Source: Saccharothrix algeriensis (GTDB lineage Bacteria > Actinomycetota > Actinomycetes > Mycobacteriales > Pseudonocardiaceae). Taken from it: 64,000 bases of DNA. Below, one piece after another: positions 16,903 to 23,449 of the stretch. The translations under genes and the position numbers were made by a program. Under the pieces are notes generated by a model. That model was not told where the DNA came from. It saw nothing but the letters and a program-made list of their open reading frames with translations, and searched no databases. Numbering within the stretch: the stretch's first letter is position 1; each line of letters starts with the position of its first letter. The stretch spans positions 124,001 to 188,000 of the forward strand of contig NZ_JAFBCL010000001.1 in assembly GCF_016907655.1 (NCBI RefSeq). The letters are read 5' to 3'.

Positions 16903-18288
16903 TCACGTGAACTCCCACGGCGAGGCCGGGAAGGCGCACCCGTCGCGCACCAGCGCGCGGGCGAAGCGCGGGTCGCGGGCCAACGCCGCCAGGTCCGTGC
17001 ACACCGGCACGCGCAGCGGCGCGGTGCACCGGCCGCGCGACCGGGCGTTGAGCCGGGACGCCGCCGACAGCAGCGACGTCTCCACCGACTGGCCGCGGCC
17101 CGTCCGCACCCGCCGCAGCAGCGCGGCCACGACCCCGTGCGCCGCGACCAGCCCGCCGAACACGTCGACGACCGTCATCAGCGTGGGCGGCACCCCGGCG
17201 TGCGCCTGCACCGCGAAGTCCGTGCCCAGCGGCGGTTTCGGGCCCAGCTCGTCACCCCAGCCCGACGCGTGGGCGTGCACGACGCCCGGCCGCACGCGCG
17301 CGACGTCCTTGGCGCGCAACGACCACGCCGCCGCCTTGCCGGGCGCCCAGTCGTGCAGGAACACGTCGGCCCCCGACGCCAGCTCCAGCACCGCGCGCCG
17401 CCCGGCGACGGTCGACAGGTCGGCCTGCCGGACCTCCTTGCCGCGGTTGAGCGCCAGGAACCGGGCCGAGCAGCCGCCCACCAGCGGCGGCGCCCCGCGC
17501 GCCGGGTCGCCGCCCGGCGGTTCCACCCGCACCACCGACGCGCCGAGCAGGCCGAGCAGGTGCCCGGCCAGAGGGCCCTGCACCCGGCGGCACGACTCCA
17601 GCACCACCAGGCCGGACAGCGGCAGCGGCCCGGCCGGCGGCGGCAGCGGCGGCGCGCCGCCCAGCGAGGCCAGCCGGTACGGGGGCAGGTGCCCGACCAC
17701 CCGCGACGACACCCGGACCAGGCTCATCCCGGTCGCCCTCGCGGCGTTCTCCAGCACGTGGATCGCCGTGCGCGAGGTCAGGGCGGTCAGCTCCGCGGGC
17801 AGCGGGCACGTCGCGGTGGCGTACCGGTGCGGGAACGGCCGCCAGCCGCGCTCCACGACCCGCCCGGCCGCGCCCAGCGCGGCCCAGAACCGCCGCCACA
17901 CCCGCGCGTCGGGCGCCTCCAGCTCGAAGGGCACCCCGTCGGCGGACACGAACGGCGGGCCGCCGGGCAGGAACGGCTCGGGCCACCGCTCGGCCGTCGC
18001 GGTCGCCAGGTACTGCGCCACCGCCAGCAGCGCGGCCTGCGCGACCGACGTGGTGGCCCGCCGCAGCGCGACGCCCCGCGCCCGCGCCAGCTCGACCGCG
18101 GCGGCGCCGGTCGCGGCCAGCTCCGCCGCGACGATCGACGCGTAGTCCAGCCCCAGCCGGGTCGGGCGGCCGAACCGGCGGCCGTGGACGTGCATGAGCC
18201 CGCACGCCGCCTGCACGTCCAGCTCGCCGCCCATCGGCAGGGCGACCGGCCCCGACCAGTCGACGGCCCGCGGCGCGGCGAGGGTCAT
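16903..18288 (-). CDS. CaiB/BaiF-like CoA-transferase, atypical domain order
   Basis: The 461-residue protein contains a stretch (about 225-415) that looks like the usual start of a CaiB/BaiF type III CoA-transferase: LSGLVVLESCRRVQGPLAGHLL, then GASVVRVEPPGGDP, LNRGKEV, and VDVFGGLVAAHGVVAALLRR. Family members normally begin with this segment. Here it is preceded by about 220 residues, including FGRPTRLGLDYASIVAAELA, that look like another family half, and the C-terminal half is short. The gene may be a rearranged or two-half version, and activity is uncertain. It is the last gene of a leftward set with the FAD amine oxidase and membrane protein. The ATG at 18288 begins MTLAAPRAVDW. Confidence 0.72.
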   Translation of the reverse strand: MTLAAPRAVDWSGPVALPMGGELDVQAACGLMHVHGRRFGRPTRLGLDYASIVAAELAATGAAAVELARARGVALRRATTSVAQAALLAVAQYLATATAERWPEPFLPGGPPFVSADGVPFELEAPDARVWRRFWAALGAAGRVVERGWRPFPHRYATATCPLPAELTALTSRTAIHVLENAARATGMSLVRVSSRVVGHLPPYRLASLGGAPPLPPPAGPLPLSGLVVLESCRRVQGPLAGHLLGLLGASVVRVEPPGGDPARGAPPLVGGCSARFLALNRGKEVRQADLSTVAGRRAVLELASGADVFLHDWAPGKAAAWSLRAKDVARVRPGVVHAHASGWGDELGPKPPLGTDFAVQAHAGVPPTLMTVVDVFGGLVAAHGVVAALLRRVRTGRGQSVETSLLSAASRLNARSRGRCTAPLRVPVCTDLAALARDPRFARALVRDGCAFPASPWEFT

Positions 18289-18367
18289 GCGGGCCTCCGA
18301 CCGCAGGGCGCCGGCCGCGCGCGGCCGGCGCGGGTGGCTCCGCACCGCGCCGGGGCCGCCCGGGACC

Positions 18368-19663
18368 TCACACGCGCTCCTTGCGCCGCGCCGCGAGCAC
18401 GCGGGCGGCGGCCCGGCGGCCGGAGCGGACGGCGGCCTCGCTGGACGGCATCACGCCCACCCAGTCGCCGGCGTAGTCCACGACCCCGCCGGCGCGGGCC
18501 GCGAAACCCGCGCGCAGCGCCAGTGCCCGCGGCGTCGCCTCGGGCAGCCCGTCGCGGAACCGGTGCACCACCACACCCGTGGTGGCCGCGCGCAGGCCCG
18601 GCACGAACTCCTCGGCGGCGGTGACCAGGACGTCGGCCGCCTCGCCGTCGGGGGCCGCGAGCAGCCGCCCGGCCACCGACGGGTGCGCGACCAGCGTGAC
18701 CAGGCCGCGGCCGGCCGGCGCGCGGTCGGGGTGCTTGAGGTGGTCGAACAGGACGCTCGCCAGCGTGCGGCTCGCCACCCGCGGCACCACGCCCAGGTAC
18801 ACGCCCGCCGACAACCGCCGGTCCAGCACCAGGTGCACCTTGACCACCGGCACGTAGGTCGACGCCGCCAGGAAGGGCACCTCGTGCGCGGGCGGGTTGG
18901 CGTAGATCCGCCGCACGACCGGCGCGGGCACGGCCAGCACCACCGAGCGCGCCCGGACCTCGGTGCTGCCGGCGAACACCCGGGCCGAGAGCGAACCGGC
19001 CACCACCTCGTCCACCGGGCACGACAGGCCCACGTCGAGCCGCTCGGCCAGCACCCGCGCCAGCAGGTCCGTGCCGCCGCGGTAGGCGCGCCACCCCGAC
19101 GACGGGCCGATCGACGTCAGCAGCGCCAGGAACGGCCCGGCGGCCGACCGCTCCGGGTCCCAGCCGCAGAACCCGGCCACCACCGGCTGGCACAGGTAGT
19201 CCAGCAGGTCGGGGTGGTGGCGCGCGGCGAACCCGGCGACGGTCTCCGCGCCGGCCTCCTCCGGGCGGTCGAAGTCGTACCGGTCGCGCAGGACCCCGAT
19301 CAGGTCCAGCCGCGCCCGCGCGGACAGCCCCGCGCCGGTGATCAGGCCCAGCGGGTGGGCCAGCCCGCGGCGGAACCGGCCGTCGCGCCACACGCCGGCC
19401 CACTGCCCGATCCGGGGCAGCTCCGACGGGCCGACCCCCAGCTCGGCCAGCAGCGCCCAGGTGGCGTCGTAGCCGCGCTCGGACAGCTGCTCCGCGCCCG
19501 TGTCGATCACGAAGCCGTCCTGCCTCGTGGTCGCCATCCGCCCGCCGACCCGGTCGGCCGCCTCCAGCACGCACACCCGGCGGCCCGCCTTGCGCAACTC
19601 GTGCGCGGCGGTGAGGCCGGCGACGCCGGCCCCGACCACCACCACGTCCACGTCGGTGCTCAC
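18368..19663 (-). CDS. FAD-dependent amine oxidase/protoporphyrinogen-oxidase-like oxidoreductase
   Basis: The 431-residue protein has an N-terminal dinucleotide-binding fold ([20 protein letters not shown], about 5-24), the FAD motif VLEAADRVGGRMAT (about 32-45), and a C-terminal FAD segment (VDYAGDWVGVMPSSEAAVRSG). This is the flavin amine oxidase superfamily that includes protoporphyrinogen oxidases and carotenoid desaturases; the substrate is unknown. The GTG start (19663) overlaps the stop of the membrane-protein gene by four bases, so the two are translationally coupled. The CaiB-like gene follows 79 bases later. Coupling to a UbiA-like membrane protein could indicate an isoprenoid-type substrate, an inference only. 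Confidence 0.83.
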   Translation of the reverse strand: MSTDVDVVVVGAGVAGLTAAHELRKAGRRVCVLEAADRVGGRMATTRQDGFVIDTGAEQLSERGYDATWALLAELGVGPSELPRIGQWAGVWRDGRFRRGLAHPLGLITGAGLSARARLDLIGVLRDRYDFDRPEEAGAETVAGFAARHHPDLLDYLCQPVVAGFCGWDPERSAAGPFLALLTSIGPSSGWRAYRGGTDLLARVLAERLDVGLSCPVDEVVAGSLSARVFAGSTEVRARSVVLAVPAPVVRRIYANPPAHEVPFLAASTYVPVVKVHLVLDRRLSAGVYLGVVPRVASRTLASVLFDHLKHPDRAPAGRGLVTLVAHPSVAGRLLAAPDGEAADVLVTAAEEFVPGLRAATTGVVVHRFRDGLPEATPRALALRAGFAARAGGVVDYAGDWVGVMPSSEAAVRSGRRAAARVLAARRKERV

Positions 19664-20472
19664 AGCAGGTTCACCGCCACGAGCGCGGCGACGGTGAGCC
19701 GGTGCGCGCGGACGTCCAGCCGCCGGGCCCGGGCGGCGTCGCCCCGCGCGAACCCGACCCGCAACCGGCAGCAGCGCACCACCGCGGTCGGCAGCAGCGC
19801 GAACGGGAACCACCAGGGCGCGCCGACCAGCGGGGCGGCGCACACCAGCAGGAACTCGACCGCCGAGACGGCCGTGACGAACAGCGCGCCGCCGCGCGGG
19901 CAGGCGGGCGCGGTGGTGGTCGGGTCGTCGCCGGCGGCGGAGCGGACGCCGAGCAGCAGCGGCCCCAGGCCGAACAGCAGCGCCTGGACCACGACGGCCC
20001 CGTCCGGGTCGCCCGCCACCAGGCCGTGGGGCACGAGCACGAACGCCCAGCCCAGCGCCGCCGGGAAGGGCGCCCGGCGGCGGCCCGGCCGCGGGCGCCG
20101 GGAGCGCAGGAGGGCGACGAGGGGCGCCACCGCGACCAGCGCCACCGCCCACGTCGGGCGGTGCGGCGCCAGGACGAGGGCTACCGCCCACAGCAGCGCG
20201 CCGACCGTCGCGAGGCGCAGCGCCCGCGGCCCCGTCGGCGGCGCCCCGCGGACCCGCTCGCCGCCGTCGCGCGCCAGCGCGGCGAGGACCACGCAGACCT
20301 CGCCGAGCAGGAAGACCGCCGCGGTGGCCAGGACCCGCCCGTCGAACCGGAGGTCGGGCGCGAGCAGCGCCCACACCACCAGCGCGCCCAGGTGGCGGTC
20401 GACGGCGCCCGGCCCCGCGAGCCGGACCCGGACCCGGGCCCGGACCCGGTCCGGCGCGACGAGCGCCGTCAC
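19660..20472 (-). CDS. Polytopic membrane protein, possibly a degenerate UbiA-type prenyltransferase
   Basis: The 270-residue protein has about seven to eight predicted membrane helices (for example LGALVVWALLA, VLATAAVFLLGEVCVVLAAL, WAVALVAVAPLVALL, LFGLGPLLLGV, AVSAVEFLLVCAAPLV). The overall layout, with a basic, proline-containing loop (RDGGERVRGAPPTGPRAL) after the second helix pair, recalls UbiA prenyltransferases. However, the two aspartate-rich motifs (NDxxD and DxxxD) that bind the prenyl diphosphate are not intact. It may be a divergent or inactive relative, or an unrelated membrane protein. The GTG at 20472 is chosen because upstream in-frame sequence lies in the promoter spacer. 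It is coupled by GTGA overlap to the FAD oxidase gene. Confidence 0.6.
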   Translation of the reverse strand: MTALVAPDRVRARVRVRLAGPGAVDRHLGALVVWALLAPDLRFDGRVLATAAVFLLGEVCVVLAALARDGGERVRGAPPTGPRALRLATVGALLWAVALVLAPHRPTWAVALVAVAPLVALLRSRRPRPGRRRAPFPAALGWAFVLVPHGLVAGDPDGAVVVQALLFGLGPLLLGVRSAAGDDPTTTAPACPRGGALFVTAVSAVEFLLVCAAPLVGAPWWFPFALLPTAVVRCCRLRVGFARGDAARARRLDVRAHRLTVAALVAVNLL

Positions 20473-20845
20473 GCCGGCTCCGCCGGCGGCACGGCGGCCC
20501 CTCGGGGCGGCGCGGACCGGCGCGCCACCGCCGACGACCGCTCCCGGCCGCGCGGGCGCCGCCCACCGCCCATCACCCCGACAATGCGCTGCGGGGCCGT
20601 CGGGCACAATCGGGAAAACGCGGCCGATTGCGTGGAAAAGGGGACGAGCAGCGTGCTCACCTCCGCTGTCGAAGCACGGTTCGGAAGCGTATGGCAGGCG
20701 CTCCGACGGACCCCGGCAGGCACGGGAGTTCACTCTTCCTGGTCAATTCTCGGAATCGTGGTTGACAGTGACCGCCCCGGTCGGACAGCGTCGGCGCGGA
20801 GCGAATTCGATCGTTTATTCCGGCCCGACCAACTCCAGGGACTCA
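20473..20845. promoter_or_regulatory. Divergent promoter region
   Basis: These 373 bases separate the leftward membrane-protein operon from the rightward Gfo/Idh/MocA gene. A consensus -35 hexamer TTGACA occurs at 20762-20767, reading toward the oxidoreductase, but the sequence 17-19 bases downstream (around CAGCGT) is a poor -10. The stretch 20575-20830 is clearly richer in A+T than the flanking genes. I see no gene. Confidence 0.4.
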
Positions 20846-21877
20846 ATGGTGCGGACACTCGTCGTGGGATTCGGTCGGGGCGGTGCGGACCTGCACCTGC
20901 CGGTGCTCGCCAGGGCGCGGGCCGCCGCCCGGCAGCTGTTCGGCGACCAGCCGGTCGTCGTGTGCGACCCGAGCCGGGTGCTCGGCGCCCGCCCCGGCCT
21001 GGTGACCGCGGCCGGCGTCGCCGAGGCCGCCGCGCTGCTGGACCCGGAGGACGCGGTCGCGCACGTGTGCACGCCGCCCACCGTGCGCGCGGAGGTGATC
21101 GGCGAGCTGGCCGAGCACGGCTTCCGCAACCTGGTCGTGGAGAAGCCGCTCGCCACCGACACCGACGACCTGGCCCGGGTCATCCGGCTGCGCCGCAAGC
21201 ACGGCCTGCGGATCGCCGTGGTCGAGCCGTGGCTGACCAGCTCGCTGACCGCGCGGCTGACCGAGCTGGTGCGCGGCGGCGCGCTGGGCGAGGCCAGGTC
21301 GATCGCCATCGTGCAGAACAAGCCGCGCTTCCGGCGCTCGCTGGCCCGGTCGAGCCACCCGACGGCGTTCGACGTCGAGCTGCCGCACGGCGTGGGGCTG
21401 GCGCTGCGGCTGGCGGGCAACGCGCGGGTCACCCACGCCGCCGGCTTCGACCTCGTGGTCGGTGACGTCGTGGTCCCCCGGATGGGTGGCGCGCGGATCG
21501 GGCTGCGGCACAACAGCGGGGTGCGCGCGGAGATCAGCTCGGACCTGATGTCGCCGGTGCGGGAACGCCGGGTCACCATCACCTTCGACCACGGCAGCGC
21601 GGTGGGCCACTACGCGGTCAGCGCCGACGACGACCACTCGCAGCTCACCGTCACCCGCAACGGCCGCCGCGAGCACCACGTGCTGCGCGACGACTCGCTG
21701 ACCGAGTGGGTGGTGCGCGCCTACCAGCAGTTCCGGGGCACGGGCGACCAGCACGCGCGGAGCTTCGCCTTCGCCACCGACGTGGTGCAGCTGCTGTCGG
21801 TGGCCAAGAACATCTGCGCCGAGCCCGTGGTGCCCGAGGTCCGCGGGAGGGCAGCGGTAGCCGCCCGTGCGCACTGA
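20846..21877 (+). CDS. Gfo/Idh/MocA family oxidoreductase
   Basis: The 343-residue protein begins with an NAD(P)-binding Rossmann fold (VRTLVVGFGRGGADLHLPVL; the GxGxxG here reads GFGRGG). It has the family motif EKPLATDTDDLARVI (about 99-113), in which the lysine of EKP contacts the cofactor and substrate. The C-terminal domain is the usual mixed alpha/beta fold and includes FDVELPHGVGLALRLAG. Members act on sugars, inositols or amino-sugar derivatives; the substrate is not evident. It is transcribed away from the membrane-protein, FAD-oxidase and CaiB-like set and may belong to the same small pathway. The ATG at 20846 begins MVRTLVVGFG. Confidence 0.85.
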   Translation: MVRTLVVGFGRGGADLHLPVLARARAAARQLFGDQPVVVCDPSRVLGARPGLVTAAGVAEAAALLDPEDAVAHVCTPPTVRAEVIGELAEHGFRNLVVEKPLATDTDDLARVIRLRRKHGLRIAVVEPWLTSSLTARLTELVRGGALGEARSIAIVQNKPRFRRSLARSSHPTAFDVELPHGVGLALRLAGNARVTHAAGFDLVVGDVVVPRMGGARIGLRHNSGVRAEISSDLMSPVRERRVTITFDHGSAVGHYAVSADDDHSQLTVTRNGRREHHVLRDDSLTEWVVRAYQQFRGTGDQHARSFAFATDVVQLLSVAKNICAEPVVPEVRGRAAVAARAH

Positions 21878-22029
21878 ACCGCCGCGCAGCCGTTCCGACA
21901 CCGGCGACGACGTGCCGCACCACGATGTCGGGGGACTTGGCACACGTGCACATCGAGGACGCGGTCGGCGACCACTGCGCGCCGCCGGGGCAGGGCGCCG
22001 CGCAGGTCGCCGACTGCGTCCGCCTGCCG

Positions 22030-22068
22030 GCTCCCCCGCCGCCTGCGCAGCAGCGGCCATCCACCACC
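22030..22068. repeat. Diverged copy of the 39-bp hairpin repeat
   Basis: This segment shares GCCGCCTGCG-AGCAGCGGC-ATCCA-CAC with the two tandem units at 22161-22238, with single-base changes between the blocks. It is about 130 bases upstream of them in the same spacer. Confidence 0.6.
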
Positions 22069-22094
22069 GCGAGGCCGCGTCGGTGGTTCGCGGC

Positions 22095-22135
22095 GCGTGT
22101 CTCGCCGATCACGCTTTTCGATCGGCGAGACACGC
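22095..22135. terminator. Perfect 16-bp stem-loop
   Basis: GCGTGTCTCGCCGATC (22095-22110) and its exact complement (22120-22135) enclose a 9-base loop. It sits between convergent genes, the Gfo/Idh/MocA oxidoreductase and an HTH protein, so it probably terminates both. It may also be part of the repeat element around it. Confidence 0.65.
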
Positions 22136-22160
22136 CCCGCGAGCCGCCGACTTTCAGGCG

Positions 22161-22238
22161 GCCGAGCCGCCGCCTGCGAAGCAGCGGCAATCCAACACAG
22201 CCGAGCCGCCGCCTGCGAAGCAGCGGCAATCCAACACA
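22161..22238. repeat. Two tandem 39-bp units, REP-like hairpins
   Basis: Units 22161-22199 and 22200-22238 are identical over 39 bases, beginning GCCGAGCCGCCGCCTGCGAA. Each contains a small hairpin (GCCGC-C-TGC, loop GAA, GCAGCGGC, one bulged C) followed by ATCCAACACA. A third diverged copy is at 22030. They occupy the non-coding gap 21878-22259, with no gene inside. The look is that of a bacterial intergenic palindromic repeat. Confidence 0.75.
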
Positions 22239-22259
22239 GCCATCAGACACAACAACCAT

Positions 22260-22895
22260 TCAACACAGCACCCCTCGCGTCCGGGCGTGCGCGATCAGCG
22301 CGGTGCGCTTCCAGCCGGGACGGCGGATCGGGGGTTCGGGCAGGTCCAGCTTCTGCGCCAGGTAGTCGATGTGCGCGTCCACCGCGCGCGGGCTCATGCC
22401 CAGCCGGGCGGCGATGGCGGCCGAGGTCGGCGCACCGGCGCACAGCTCGACCAGGACGGCGAAGTAGCGCGCGTCCGGGTCCAGCCGCGGCGCGCCCGGC
22501 CGGATCGCCGGGCAGCGCGGCAGCAGCGACCGGGGTGGTTCGGCCACCGCGGCGAACACCGTCAGCGCCAGCGCGCCGGGCTCGGCCGCGGGTGACACGA
22601 GCGCCATGTCCAGGCCGAACGGCAGCCGCTCCCCCGGCCGCACGGCGGTGACCTCCGCCGGGCGGTCCACGTCGGCCACGAACAGCGGTTCCCGGTCGGA
22701 CAGGTTGGCCACCCACCAGACCCCGCCGTCGGCCGACACCGAGCCGCGGAAGTCCGGTTCCGCGGCGATCGCCAGGTCCCACGAGCACGCGCCGCACGCG
22801 CACGTGCCGAACGTCCGCGTGCCCCCGCCCGGCACGTCCACCCGCCTCGGGTCCCGACCCCGTTCGACCGGGCCCTGCACGGTCACACCAGTCAC
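22260..22895 (-). CDS. HTH (LuxR-like) protein with N-terminal FHA-like region
   Basis: The 211-residue protein has an N-terminal half resembling the FHA-like sensor region of a common actinomycete family (TFGTCACGACSWDLAIAAEP, then VWWVANLSDREPLFV). The C-terminal half carries a helix-turn-helix (YFAVLVELCAGAPTSAAIAA, RLGMSPRAVDAHIDYLAQKL, about 150-190). The cysteines of CACGAC could bind a metal. The GTG at 22895 is chosen because GGGGAG lies just upstream. It is probably a DNA-binding regulator; its targets are unknown, but it diverges from the MbtH gene and lies at the edge of the Pls region. Confidence 0.7.
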   Translation of the reverse strand: MTGVTVQGPVERGRDPRRVDVPGGGTRTFGTCACGACSWDLAIAAEPDFRGSVSADGGVWWVANLSDREPLFVADVDRPAEVTAVRPGERLPFGLDMALVSPAAEPGALALTVFAAVAEPPRSLLPRCPAIRPGAPRLDPDARYFAVLVELCAGAPTSAAIAARLGMSPRAVDAHIDYLAQKLDLPEPPIRRPGWKRTALIAHARTRGVLC

Positions 22896-23232
22896 AGCTC
22901 TCCCCCGAACGTCCCCCGGTACGCGGGGCCGGCCACCGCCCGACGCCCGCCGTCCAACGGTGGCGCGCCGGCGCGGATACCGGAATGGGCACAACTACCC
23001 ACACCCGCGCGTAGCAGGCCGGGCGCCGGCGCGCAACGGCGGTCCTCCCGGGACCGCCCGGATTATCCGGTCGGGGCGCGGGCCGGACCCTTGCGGCACG
23101 ACATCGCGGAAGGGGCGCCGGACACCGCGCACGCCGGCGGCCCGGTGGGTGGCCGGCGGCGTCGGGGCGATCCTCCGGCGGCCCGGCCGCTCGTGCCCGG
23201 CCGCGCCGAGTCCGCCGACTGCGGGGGGACCC
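22896..23232. other. Divergent spacer between HTH and MbtH genes
   Basis: This 337-base non-coding gap must contain promoters in both directions. It includes an A+T-richer patch (GGATTATCCGG around 23060-23070, and GGCACAACTACCCACACC near 22990). I see no gene and no confident hexamer pair. Confidence 0.35.
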
Positions 23233-23430
23233 GTGTTCCAGGACCACGACGACAGCCGCTACGCGGTCTTGCGCAACGCCGGCGGGCAGTACGCGATCTG
23301 GCCGGCCGACCGCTCCCTGCCGCACGGCTGGACCCCGGACGGCACGACCGGCACCAAGACGGAGTGCCTGGACCACATCCGCGCGCTGTGGGCGGGCCTC
23401 CGCCCGACCGGCACGCGGGAGGACGGGTGA
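23233..23430 (+). CDS. MbtH-family protein (orphan)
   Basis: The 65-residue protein shows the MbtH signature: NAGGQYAIWPADRSLPHGW (about 14-32), where the consensus is NxExQxSxWP-x5-PxGW, followed by CLDHIRALWAGLRP (about 44-57). MbtH proteins bind and activate or stabilise adenylation domains of non-ribosomal peptide synthetases. It is not next to a synthetase; the nearest adenylation domain is in the Pls-like protein starting at 29181, about 6 kb away on the same strand. It starts at GTG 23233 after GGGGGGA. The usual glutamate is Gly here, so the protein is slightly divergent. Confidence 0.88.
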   Translation: MFQDHDDSRYAVLRNAGGQYAIWPADRSLPHGWTPDGTTGTKTECLDHIRALWAGLRPTGTREDG

Positions 23431-23449
23431 GCCGCGGCGGACCGGGTGC

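Noticed and set aside
22161-22238. Possible CRISPR array.
   Set aside because: The units are strictly head-to-tail without unique spacers, there are only two exact copies, and no cas gene is in the window.
21651-22259. Small proteins encoded within the repeat region (open frames on both strands).
   Set aside because: They arise from the tandem repeats and overlap the end of the oxidoreductase gene; there is no ribosome binding site and no conserved sequence.
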